Source of the DNA: Prorocentrum cordatum
Taxonomy: Eukaryota; Sar; Dinophyceae; Prorocentrales; Prorocentraceae
Assembly (NCBI GenBank): GCA_963575745.1
Contig: CAUYUJ010009546.1
Span: 297,501-361,500, forward strand
Reading direction: 5' to 3'
Length of the DNA stretch: 64,000 nt
Shown in pieces: positions 40,039 through 48,479 of this stretch. A program made the translations under genes and the position numbers. Position 1 is the stretch's first letter. Each line of letters begins with the position of its first letter. The notes under the pieces were generated by a model, which worked only from the letters and a program-made list of their open reading frames with translations, had not been told where the DNA came from and did not search any database.

Positions 40039-42312
40039 ATGACCGCCTTGGCGCCGGGGGGCAAGGATGAGGCACTTCCCTGCCGAGCCTCCCGAGTATC
40101 AAGTGGGGAGTTTTTGGACAGAGGAGGTGGGCCCAAGCATGGTGATCCGTTCCCGCTGCCAGTGCCTTCCGTTGCTGGACGTGGTGATCGTGGGCCCCCT
40201 CCCCACCGTGAAGCGCCTGGGTTAACTGTTCGAAGAAGCAGACAGCTCAGGATTGCCGAAGCGGCGCGCAGCCTCAACACTTTGGCTGCCTCTACCGCCT
40301 CTTCGATTCGTTCAGGAGGTGCCTGGTTTGGGACTTCGTTACCGCCGCGCCTCTCCTTCACCCAGGCTGCTGCGATGAATCGTGTTCGAGACGTCGTTGG
40401 TAGTTATGGGACGATGCCGGCTGGGATGACTGTTCGGGAAGCTTTCTGGGGGCTTCTCAAGTCAAATGACCTGTGCTGCGTTGGGGAGAAGAACCTCGCC
40501 CCGTATCAGCCCGATCTTCTGAAGGTCGTGAAGGGCAAGACGGTGCCAAAGCCCGCCGTCGATTTGCTGCCGCCCGAGGAGGCGGCCTTCTTGATTGATC
40601 CGGATAGGTACCTCGTTCGCTCGCAACCCGAGATCGATGCCTGGAATGAGGAGCACCCGACTTTCAGGCCTTACTGGGACCCCCACTTGCGACAGGATCG
40701 GTCGGCGCGGCTCGACCTCTACCGTAAGCTCTATGACAAGGGACTCCTGGGGTTCAGAACTCGTATCAAGGCGAAGGTGGGGATATTCTTTGTGTGGAAG
40801 TCGTCTCGTCGTGGGATCAGGCTTATCGTGGACGCCTGGATGCCGAACGGCCACCACCGCTTGCCGCCGAAGACTAGACTAGGGGGAGCTGGTGCCCTCT
40901 CGCAGCTCGACGGTTGGCTCGACCAGGATGAGCTCGCCAGCTTGGCGCAGGGGTGTGGCCCGATTGCCGAGGTCCCGAACCTCTCCGTCTGTGTTGGTGA
41001 CGTGGAGGACGCCTTCTATCAGTTCTCGGTCGAGTCGATGGCCGAGTGGTTCGGCCTAGACGACCCCGTCCGATGCTCCGAGTTCGGCCTCTCGCAGATC
41101 TTCGACAACGACCTCGAAAGGCTTCGCCCTGCCCGGCCCACGGAGAAAGTGTTTCCTGTCTTTCTTGGGATGCCGCAAGGCTGGTCCTGGGCCCTGCACT
41201 TCTGCACCACCTCGGTGAATCACTTCACCTCCGTGGCTATCGGGGGGGAGCATCGGCTGGTGCAAGAGGGACTCCCCGCTCCTGATCTTCGATCTGGTCC
41301 CGTCTCGAGTGTCTATGTAGATAACCTTGCCACAGTCGGTCTCTCGTGCTCCGAGGTTTCGTCAGATTGCGCTGCGATCAAGAGGGAGCTTGAGAGCGTG
41401 GGGTTCACGTTGCACGAGGAGGGCGGGGACGCCCTGCTGGTCGAGAATGTGGGCATCGTGATAGACAAGAGCAGGTGCAGCATTCGTCACAAACCTGAGA
41501 GGGCGTGGCGGTTGTATCTTGGGATTAAGTATATTCTGAAGTTGCGTCGGGTGACTGGAGAGGCAGTTCGTGTTTTGCTGGGTCACTGCATCCACTACCT
41601 TGTCCTCCTGAGGCCAGCGATGTCTGTCTTTGCCCACGCCTATCGGTTTGTGAACGACAGCCTAGGACGTACGTGTGAGTTACCTGGCCAGGTGAAGCGT
41701 GAGTTCCGCATGATGGCGGGGCTCGTTTTCTTGGCCGAGGCACGGCTGTCCGTTCCGCCTTCGGATCGAGCCTACTGTGGAGACGCGTCAGGGAAGGGAT
41801 GCGCCGTCATGGACACCCCCATGGGCCCCGCGGAGTTCCGAAAGCTTACTAGATGGAAGGAGCGTTGGCGGTTCGTGGGGGTAGAGGGGGATCGCGGGGA
41901 CACCATGGGGACCTCTGGGAACCTGCCGCCCCCGAACCCTGGCTGGTCTGCTGATCTTGAGGTGCCTGACACATCATATTCACGGTGGCTTCTGGAGTCT
42001 GCTGGGATACCCAACCCGTCTTCGGGCGTTCTGGAGTCGGGTGGTTTTCGTTCTGGAGTCTATAAACTACGTGGTAAGGAGCGTAGACAGCTAGAGCAGA
42101 AGGAGATAGTTGGCATGGTCCCGATCCTTCCCGAGGACGTTGTCGAGCCTGGTCGTTGGCGTACCTTATTCGAGGGGAGGTGGACGAGGGACGAGGCCAT
42201 CCATATGAAGGAGGGGAGGGTGATTCTAATGGCGCTCCGCAGAGAGTCGTATACTCGTTCAGGTCATGGACGACGACTCCTCGTGCTGCCCGATAACCTC
42301 TCTTCACTGTGA
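40039..42312 (+). CDS. Retroelement ORF3: reverse transcriptase-RNase H
   Basis: 757 codons. RT: box A GDVEDAFYQF with catalytic Asp at residue 321; box B FLGMPQGWSWAL; box C VYVDNLATVG at 426-430, where the usual second Asp of Y-x-D-D is Asn (D428-N429). RNase H: YCGDASGKG (Asp 582), MKEGRVILMALRRE (Glu 725) and LLVLPDNLSS (Asp 752). A TGA at 42310-42312 interrupts it. The next codons in the same frame continue the RNase H domain to YIESERNPADEGSR (42412 on), which carries the fourth acidic residue. RT copies the element RNA and RNase H degrades the template. The start ATG is the one overlapping ORF2's ancestral stop. Confidence 0.85.
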   Translation: MTALAPGGKDEALPCRASRVSSGEFLDRGGGPKHGDPFPLPVPSVAGRGDRGPPPHREAPGLTVRRSRQLRIAEAARSLNTLAASTASSIRSGGAWFGTSLPPRLSFTQAAAMNRVRDVVGSYGTMPAGMTVREAFWGLLKSNDLCCVGEKNLAPYQPDLLKVVKGKTVPKPAVDLLPPEEAAFLIDPDRYLVRSQPEIDAWNEEHPTFRPYWDPHLRQDRSARLDLYRKLYDKGLLGFRTRIKAKVGIFFVWKSSRRGIRLIVDAWMPNGHHRLPPKTRLGGAGALSQLDGWLDQDELASLAQGCGPIAEVPNLSVCVGDVEDAFYQFSVESMAEWFGLDDPVRCSEFGLSQIFDNDLERLRPARPTEKVFPVFLGMPQGWSWALHFCTTSVNHFTSVAIGGEHRLVQEGLPAPDLRSGPVSSVYVDNLATVGLSCSEVSSDCAAIKRELESVGFTLHEEGGDALLVENVGIVIDKSRCSIRHKPERAWRLYLGIKYILKLRRVTGEAVRVLLGHCIHYLVLLRPAMSVFAHAYRFVNDSLGRTCELPGQVKREFRMMAGLVFLAEARLSVPPSDRAYCGDASGKGCAVMDTPMGPAEFRKLTRWKERWRFVGVEGDRGDTMGTSGNLPPPNPGWSADLEVPDTSYSRWLLESAGIPNPSSGVLESGGFRSGVYKLRGKERRQLEQKEIVGMVPILPEDVVEPGRWRTLFEGRWTRDEAIHMKEGRVILMALRRESYTRSGHGRRLLVLPDNLSSL

Positions 42313-43653
42313 TGTCTCGAGATAGGCCGAGCTAAAGACTTCGGCCTGCTTGCCTTGGCCCGCAGGTGTGCTGCTTACTCGATTGGGCGCGGCATCGACC
42401 TGAGGCTCCGATACATCGAATCCGAGCGAAATCCCGCAGACGAGGGATCGAGACGTTTCGACGACGAAACACATCATGTTGCCACAACCTCTCGGGGCCC
42501 TCCGCGCTGCTCGGCCTCGTCAGCTCTCTCTCGTCGGCTTCGGGACGACAGGCCCGACGCCCGACGCCCCTTCCGACCGCGGGGAGCAATAGCACTTGCA
42601 GGAGATTCACTGAGTCTGAAGATGAGTACCTCTCGGCCTGCATCGTCTCGCCAGCCAGGCAGGGAGGTGAGAGCTCAGCAGTCTTTGTCTCGTCCGCCGT
42701 CTTCGCCACGTTCTTCAAGACGCTTCGCGCCGGCCTTCCTGGAGCTCTACTCTGGCTGTGGGGCTTTGACTTCTGGGATGGCCGAGGTGGGCCTCAGGGT
42801 GTCCGCGCCGTTCGATATCGCCGAGGGTCCGGAGTTCAATCTCGAGAAGCGGGGGGTCCAGGACGTCGTGATCAGGTGGCTCAACGAGGGCCGCATCTGG
42901 TACTTACATCTTGGGACGCCGTGTACCCCGTGGAGTATTGCGAGGAAGTCTCGACCTGCAAAATCGTCGGTGCGGGTGTCTCGGGAGCACGTTCGGTTCA
43001 CTGCAAGGGTGATCAAGCTCTGCACGGATCTGAAGGTATACTTCCCCCTCGAGAACCCCAAGACCTCGTCCCTGTTTAGGCAGCCCGAGATCCTGAAGGC
43101 CATGGGATACGCGGACGCTTTCTTTGTCGAGTATGAGTGTTGCCGATACGGTTGTTCATATAAGAAGCCGACCCTACTAGCGACTAACTGTGATTCCTTG
43201 AATAGCCTGAGTCTGAGGTGTGAATGTCGGAAGCCTCACGAGATCCTTCAGGGGAAAGTACGACTATCGGCTCAAGGCGGACATCATCGTTGGAAGTGGA
43301 AGACCGGTATTGCAGCCTCGTACTCCCCCCAGTTGTGCCGATCGTGGGCTTGGGCCGCTCCCTGCGCCGCCCCGAGGGGAGCAGAGCGTGCTCCTGGCGA
43401 GGCCCGACTGTCGGATGCCTGGCAAGAGGAGCTGCGTCAGGACGCTGGGGCCGGTCTCCAACGGCCGCGGCTCGAGCTCAGGCACCTCCCGCGTCGCTGG
43501 ACCTCGCCCTGGGCCGGGGCGACAGGCGCCTGGGGCACGGGTCCAACTTGCCGCTGCGCGTGCTCAACGTCTCGGAGCGGAAGGAGGACCAGGGTTCCTG
43601 AGGGCGCACGCGATCCGGTCGGCAGAGGCCCGCCAGGCCTACACGGACGCTAA
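42313..43653 (+). CDS. Retroelement ORF4: RNase H C-terminus plus C5-cytosine methyltransferase-like domain
   Basis: Same frame as ORF3, separated only by the TGA at 42310. The first in-frame ATG is 42622, after the RNase H remnant. Methyltransferase boxes: FLELYSGCG at 42736 (SAM-binding motif I, like DLFAGxGG), GTPCTPWS at 42913 with the Pro-Cys of motif IV (catalytic Cys codon 42922), and LENPKTSSLF at 43048 (ENV-type motif VI). Then come YGCSYKKPTLLATN and HEILQGK, followed by LCRSWAWA near 43345, where similarity appears to end. After that the frame reads Arg/Gly-rich to a stop at 43651. It would methylate cytosine in DNA. No clear QxRxR motif VIII was found, so activity is uncertain. 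The likely product is an RT-RNase H-methyltransferase polyprotein if the TGA is read through. Confidence 0.75.
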   Translation, partial: CLEIGRAKDFGLLALARRCAAYSIGRGIDLRLRYIESERNPADEGSRRFDDETHHVATTSRGPPRCSASSALSRRLRDDRPDARRPFRPRGAIALAGDSLSLKMSTSRPASSRQPGREVRAQQSLSRPPSSPRSSRRFAPAFLELYSGCGALTSGMAEVGLRVSAPFDIAEGPEFNLEKRGVQDVVIRWLNEGRIWYLHLGTPCTPWSIARKSRPAKSSVRVSREHVRFTARVIKLCTDLKVYFPLENPKTSSLFRQPEILKAMGYADAFFVEYECCRYGCSYKKPTLLATNCDSLNSLSLRCECRKPHEILQGKVRLSAQGGHHRWKWKTGIAASYSPQLCRSWAWAAPCAAPRGAERAPGEARLSDAWQEELRQDAGAGLQRPRLELRHLPRRWTSPWAGATGAWGTGPTCRCACSTSRSGRRTRVPEGARDPVGRGPPGLHGR

Positions 43654-44590
43654 CAACAAGTTCGTCGCCTTCGCCCGCCGCAGCAGTCTGCCGTTGGACA
43701 CCGCTGATGATGTCGACGAGGCGCTGGAGAGGTTCATGGAGCTGCTGTTCCTGAGCGGGGAGCCGCAGTCAGTAGCCCGCTCCGCCCTGTATGGCTTTGC
43801 GTGGTGCCATCCTGAGATGCCTCACAAAGATCGGAGGATCTACATCAGGAGCCGTGCTGCGCTCGCTGGATGGCGGAACCTTGAGCCGGGCGGGACGCGC
43901 GATCCAGCTCCTCTCGAGATCGCGTGGTGGATCGCTGACGACATGCTCCAGCATGGTCTGGCGCTTGCCGCCTTTTTAGTCGTCCTGTGCTTTGACTGCT
44001 ATCTGAGGCCCGGCGCGGGATGCACCCTGCGCCGTTCTTACGTCACGCCACCGGCTGCTGCAGTTCACGAGGTTTATGATCGCTGGTGCCTCCGACTGTC
44101 CCCAGCCGAATCAGGCCAACCCTCGAAGACCGGCGCCTACGATGACAGCATCGTGGTCGGCGAGGTCGCTGGGCGGGAATGGATCGCTCGAGCTTTGGCG
44201 ATCATCTTCCCTCACGTCCAGTGTGATCATTTCATCTTCCCCTTCGGACTTCGAGAGTTCGAGAAATGTTTCAACGATTCGGTTGTACGGCTCGGCATCT
44301 CGCATCTCCGTCTGTCACCCCACTGCCTACGCCACGGTGGTCCTTCGACGGATGTATACACCAAGGCTTACACCCTTGAGGAAGTGCGTCGCCGAGGAAA
44401 ATGGGCCGACCATCGCTGTGTGTCTAGATACGAGAAACACGCCCGTTTGCACGCCGTGTTTCAGAAGTTGCAGCCAGGCGATCAGCGCCTTGCCTCGACC
44501 GCCGCTGCCACTCTGTCCAGTCGCCTGCTCGCGGCCCTCCGTCAACCAGCCCTTTGGTCTAATGCAAGGTATATTGCAACTGTTACGTGA
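43415..44590 (+). CDS. Retroelement ORF5: tyrosine recombinase
   Basis: 391 codons from the first ATG at 43415; the frame itself is open from about 43220. An N-terminal helical domain (HAIRSAEARQAYTDANNKFV onward) is followed by the catalytic domain. The first Arg is in CYLRPGAG (residue 198), the HxxR box in SPHCLRHGG (His 303, Arg 306), Trp in RRGKWADH (330) and the nucleophile in SRYEKHAR (Tyr 339). The full R/H/R/W/Y set is intact. It overlaps ORF4 by 239 nt in the +1 frame, so expression could be by frameshift, reinitiation or splicing. It would integrate a circular cDNA by strand exchange without target-site duplication. The last 15 nt lie in the B1 repeat. Confidence 0.85.
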   Translation: MPGKRSCVRTLGPVSNGRGSSSGTSRVAGPRPGPGRQAPGARVQLAAARAQRLGAEGGPGFLRAHAIRSAEARQAYTDANNKFVAFARRSSLPLDTADDVDEALERFMELLFLSGEPQSVARSALYGFAWCHPEMPHKDRRIYIRSRAALAGWRNLEPGGTRDPAPLEIAWWIADDMLQHGLALAAFLVVLCFDCYLRPGAGCTLRRSYVTPPAAAVHEVYDRWCLRLSPAESGQPSKTGAYDDSIVVGEVAGREWIARALAIIFPHVQCDHFIFPFGLREFEKCFNDSVVRLGISHLRLSPHCLRHGGPSTDVYTKAYTLEEVRRRGKWADHRCVSRYEKHARLHAVFQKLQPGDQRLASTAAATLSSRLLAALRQPALWSNARYIATVT

Positions 44591-44795
44591 AGTGACTGTT
44601 TCGGTCGCGCCTGCAGCGATCGTGGCTCTGGCAAGCGCGCTCCGAGCTTGTGTTTTTTCAGATCTAAGCGTGTGCTGGCCGCGCACGGTCCCGAGAAAAA
44701 AGAGAGGCTCTGGAGGTCCTTCAGGCTCTTGGGTAGTCTCAGACTGTGGGTCAGTATGTAGCCTCCTTCGCCACGCAGTTTAGTGAATGTAAAGA
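44576..44795 (+). repeat. Retroelement right-end repeat B1 (220 bp)
   Basis: GCAACTGTTACGTGAAGTGA to TAGTGAATGTAAAGA. Repeated at 44947-45166 with three substitutions. Overlaps the end of the recombinase ORF. Confidence 0.9.
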
Positions 44796-44946
44796 TTGCA
44801 GCAATCACTGATGTCTCTTTGTGGCATGAGTCGTGGCCAGGTCCCTCCGATCCATCGCCCCATGTGCTCAAGTTTTTTCTGCTCCTCCTGCGTCCCCTCC
44901 ACCTCCCTCCTGCTGTGTTCCACTGAACCCAGCTTTCACTTACTTG
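44796..44946 (+). repeat. Retroelement right-end segment A2
   Basis: The first 86 bp (44798-44883) match the left end A1. The remaining 63 bp (CTCCTGCGTCCCCTCCACC onward) do not match the left end here. Sandwiched between B1 and B2, this gives the order A1-ORFs-B1-A2-B2. Confidence 0.75.
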
Positions 44947-45166
44947 GCAACTGTTACGTGAAGTGACTGTTTCGGTCGCGCCTGCAGCGATCGTGGCTCT
45001 GGCAGGCGCGCTCCGAGCTTGTGTTTTTTCAGATCTAAGCGTGTGCTGGCCGCGCACGGTCCCGAGAAAAAAGAGAGGCTCTGGAGGTCCTTCAGGCTCT
45101 CGGGTAGTCTCAGACTGTGGGTCAGTATGTAGCCTCCTTGGCCACGCAGTTTAGTGAATGTAAAGA
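44947..45166 (+). repeat. Retroelement right-end repeat B2 (220 bp)
   Basis: Copy of B1, 217 of 220 positions identical. After ...AATGTAAAGA the sequence turns into CATATATATCTATATATAC, taken as flanking DNA. Confidence 0.9.
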
Positions 45167-45860
45167 CATATATATCTATATATACACAAATGTTCATCAT
45201 CGTCATCAACACTGTATCACAAGACCTTCGCAACACAGAATGGAACCAAATGGTTATGAGCCCGCTTTTTCGAATGTAGCGTTTTCGCTTGAGACGTCCT
45301 CCAAGCATCGGGCCCCTTGTCAGCGTGATGTGCAGAAAAAAAACACTCTCGCCTGAGCCATCCTCCCAACATCGAGCCCCGACGTACAGCACACATAATA
45401 CACACAGAACTCACCACGCAAAATACTCCACACACACAACACAGAACGCACCCACACAACCCCAACAACACACAGACCATGCACTCAAGCGGAAGCAAAC
45501 ACACGCACACGCACACACAGACACATCACAGACACCGTACATATCTCACACATAGAACACACACGCACACAACACACAACACGCGCACACGACCCACAAC
45601 ACACACGCACACACACACACAGAATACAGACGTTACGCACACACCACACACTTCCTGCACGCATTCTGGCATGAGCCTGGGCCAGCACGTACATATAACG
45701 GGTAACCGCGCCGGGGGTGCCCGGGCCGGCCCCCCGACCACAAATGTGTGGACAGGGATGCTGGGGCCCTGCTGGCGCGCCGGAGGACCTCCGAGATCGC
45801 CCGAAGACGGCCCCGTATTCCTTGAAAACGCCTTTCGAAACCGCCAAAACGGCCCATGAC
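45167..45860. other. 3' flank with CA-rich tract, no gene
   Basis: TA-rich at 45167-45187. Two similar words, GAGACGTCCTCCAAGCATCGGG (45291) and GAGCCATCCTCCCAACATCGAG (45354), form a short direct repeat. 45380-45640 is an imperfect (CA)n tract with CACACAC/ACGCACAC. Confidence 0.6.
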
Positions 45861-46797
45861 GGCACCGGATTGGCCAGAATTGGCGCCGCATAATCCGAGA
45901 GACTTCCAAGACGCCCCAAGAGGCCTCCACGAGGCCTCCCAGAGCCTCCACGAGGCCTCCCAAGAGGCAAACATCCTTCACTGATCAAGGGTTTTTGAAG
46001 GATTTGGTTTTCCTGCAAGAGGCCACCAATATCGCCCCATTACTGCCCATGAGGCTCCCGAGAGAGCCCCAAGGCGCCCCGAGAGAGCTCCAAGACGGCC
46101 CCGAGAGGGCTCCGAGACGGCCTAAGAGACTTTCAAGATGGCCCCATAGGCCTCTCAGACGATTCCAGAGAGGATCCAGATGGGGGCCCCGAACGGACAT
46201 TTAGATCCCTTGGCCCAGAGAGGTCCCCAGGAGCCCCGAAAGGCCCCCAAGAACCCGCCAAGAGGCCCGAAGAGGCTTCCAAGAAACTCCGCGAGGCCTC
46301 CATGAGGCACACACGAGGCCTCCACGAGGCCCCCCAAAGAGCCAAATTCATGGACTGTTAATAGTTTTGGAGGATGTTTGCGTTCTCGCCATTATAGCTT
46401 TCGGACGCTCCAAGAAAGATTAAGAGGCCTCCAGGATCGCACCAACATTGCCCAAGCGGCCCCCACGAGCAATCCAACCCACTTCAAGAGTCCCCCAAGA
46501 GAGCCCCAGAGTCCTCGCACGGCCAAAGACGGCTCAAACAATCATTTACGCGGCCCTACAGCGGCCTAAGAGGGCCTCAGGGGGCTCCAAGAGGGCCCCA
46601 GGGGGCTCCAAGAAGGCCACAAGAGGTTCCAAGAGCACCCCAAGAGCGATCACGTGGTGGGGCCCCTTTGGTGCCCTTGCGGCCTTCTTGGGGCCCTCCC
46701 AAGCCGTCTTCGAGGATCCTGAACACTCCAGGAGGGCCCCAGGAGGGTTCAGAAAGGACCCCAAGAGCGGGCATGCAAGCTGTCTCGCGAGAGTGGT

Positions 46798-46902
46798 GTT
46801 GGTGCTGGTGCTGGTGCTGCTGTTGGTGGTGCTGCTGGTACTGCTGTTGGTGGTGCTGGTGGTGGTGGTGGTGGTGCTGCTGCTGCTGCTGCTGGTAGTG
46901 GG
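46798..46902. repeat. GGTGCT/GGTGGT imperfect trinucleotide repeat
   Basis: About 100 bp of GGTGCTGGTGCTG and (GGT)n/(GCT)n units. Reads as Val/Leu or Trp/Cys runs; not coding. Confidence 0.85.
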
Positions 46903-47369
46903 GCCGTGGCCCGGGCGGGGACACCCTCCCGGATTCTCTTCTTCTTTTTTGGGGCCCACGGCATGCTTGACCCCTTCAGGGGCCTCCCAGGCTTCCCCCC
47001 CGCCGCTCAAAATTGTTCCACGGGCCACCAACATTCGACCAGGGCGGCCTGACAGGGCAGATGACGCCCGAATCATTGTTTCAAGATGGATCAAGAGGCC
47101 CCGAAGATGTCCTGAGAATGCTCCACGTTGCGCCCCGAGAGGGCCCCAGGAGGCCAACATGGTTCCATTCCCGAGGGTAATGAACCTTTTGAACAGATTC
47201 GCACTTGGGTTCTTAACAGCGTCCAACAAGGCCCGAGAGGCCCCAGAGACCACCCCAATACATCCAGGAGGCCTACAGGAGGGCCCCGGGACGGCCAAAG
47301 AGAAGCCCAAGACGGTCAAAGATGCGCCCAACACGACTCAAGATGGCCCAAGAGCAAGGGCTCCCACGA

Positions 47370-47515
47370 GGGCGCGAAGTTATTCGCGCTTCGCGGTCCT
47401 CGTTCCTTCTCCCCCTCCTCCTCGTCCTCCTTTTCTCCCTTTGGGGGGGCGGCGCGAGGGCGCGAAGTTATTCGCGCTTCGCGGAGCGCGAAGCGCGAAG
47501 TTGGGAGCCCTAGAA
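47370..47515. repeat. Direct repeat of GAGGGCGCGAAGTTATTCGC with palindromic GCGAAG core
   Basis: GAGGGCGCGAAGTTATTCGC plus GCTTCGCGG occurs at 47370 and 47456. The second copy continues into AGCGCGAAGCGCGAAGTT, which can fold back on it. A pyrimidine tract separates the copies. Confidence 0.7.
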
Positions 47516-47839
47516 GAGAAGCCCCGGAAGGAGAATTCCAACTGACATTTCGAGCCCTCCGCCACGAGCTGGCCCCCGAGGCCGGAGCAGGGGCCCAAGA
47601 GGCCCCAGGTGCCCCAGAAGAGACCTCAAGAGTTTTGGCACGGCCAACATGAGGCCACAGGAAGTTTCAAACTTCGTCCCACGAGGCGTTCGAAAGGCAT
47701 GCCAAGAGGCCCCGCACTACAGGTCTCCAAGCATCCTCTGGCCCAAATCTCAGTACAGCAGAGGCACAGGCCGAAGGCCATAGATAGAGCAAGCAATGGT
47801 TTGGCGGCGGACCCATCGCTACGCAGTCATGTGTAGTGC

Positions 47840-48478
47840 AGGGTACAGGTCTCTCTTACACTGCGCGCCGTGGGGCAATGCGGAAAGATGGCTGCCGCGG
47901 GGCACGCATGCAGTGGTGCGCTGAACTCTTTGTTGTGGGGCACGATCCGCGTGAAGGGCGGCGCGAACACGCCCACTGAGGCCGCAGGTGGACCTCCTCC
48001 AGGCACGCCCCGTGCGAGGCATGTTCCGAAGTGGGCGCGGGGACGCCATGTGAAGCTGCCCATCGGTGCTATAGGTTGAGCTCTTTCTGACGCATGATTC
48101 GCGTGACAGGTGTGCCGACATGGGCGGGGGGCGCGTTGTACGAGCCTTGTCTCTGGGCCTTTGGGTGGTGCTCCTTGTGGGCACGATCCGCATGATGGGG
48201 TGTGCCACAATGGCCGGGAGGGGCGGGGGGCGCAGTGCCAACTTTGCCTCCGGGGCCGTGGATTGAGATCCCTGTGGGCCACGATCTGTGTGAGAGGTGT
48301 GCCGACGTAGACGGGAGGGCGGGATGCGAACCTTGTCTCTGGGGCCGTCGGTGGAACTCCTTGCGGGCCACGATCATTGTGAGAGGTGTGCCGAAGTGAG
48401 CGGGGCGACGCTATGAAGCTCCCCGCTGGTGCCGCAAAATGGCTTCAGGTGCGGGGCACGATCCGCGTTAAGGGCGTG
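47840..48478 (-). repeat. Tandem array of about 100-bp units, inverse of the 27940-28480 array
   Basis: Units contain GGCACGATCCGCGTGA, AGGTGTGCCGACGTGGGC-like and GGGGCCG...GGAACTCC words. Taking the reverse complement gives TCGGCACACCTCTCACA and CGTGGCCC, as in the 28-kb array. About five to six units are present. No gene. Confidence 0.7.
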
Positions 48479-48479
48479 G

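Larger units (their letters stand above)
37196..42145 (+). repeat. Tandem duplication, unit B
   Basis: Second copy of 32246-37195, 4 nt shorter. 37196-38329 repeats the 1.1-kb flank (no gene recognised; GGA run at 38060). 38330-42145 is the 5' part of the complete element, which continues without a break to 45166. Unit B is therefore the part contiguous with the original insertion's 3' half. Confidence 0.85.
38330..45166 (+). mobile_element. DIRS/Ngaro-like tyrosine-recombinase retrotransposon with C5-methyltransferase
   Basis: The left end is defined by an 87-bp segment (38330-38416) repeated near the right end at 44798-44883. The right end is the last base of the second 220-bp repeat (45166). 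Between them are five overlapping ORFs: membrane ORF1, gag-like ORF2, RT-RNase H, a cytosine C5-methyltransferase-like domain, and a tyrosine recombinase. The reverse transcriptase, the recombinase with R/HxxR/W/Y, the split direct repeats and the absence of LTRs, integrase or protease place it with DIRS/Ngaro/PAT-type elements. Classical DIRS/PAT elements carry an N6-adenine-type methyltransferase, so the C5-type domain is unusual. This copy has an ORF2 frameshift and an in-frame TGA in RNase H, so it is probably not fully competent. Confidence 0.8.
45861..47720 (-). repeat. Degenerate CTTGG-type dispersed repeat in reverse orientation
   Basis: CCAAGACGCCCCAAGAGGCC, CTCCACGAGGCCTCCCAAG and GGCTCCAAGAGGGCCCCAGG are reverse complements of the words at 1800-2830. 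The repeat extends in patches to about 47720, broken by a GGT/GCT array (46798-46902) and a GCGAAG palindromic patch (47370-47515). No gene. Confidence 0.65.

Noticed and set aside
32246-42145. The 4.95-kb repeats as long terminal repeats of a giant element
   Set aside because: They contain the coding ORFs, are adjacent head-to-tail, and start 1.1 kb outside the element; tandem duplication explains them.
42355-43653. TTG at 42355 as the true start of the methyltransferase ORF
   Set aside because: The frame is open further upstream to the TGA at 42310 and these codons encode the RNase H C-terminus, so TTG is not a meaningful start.
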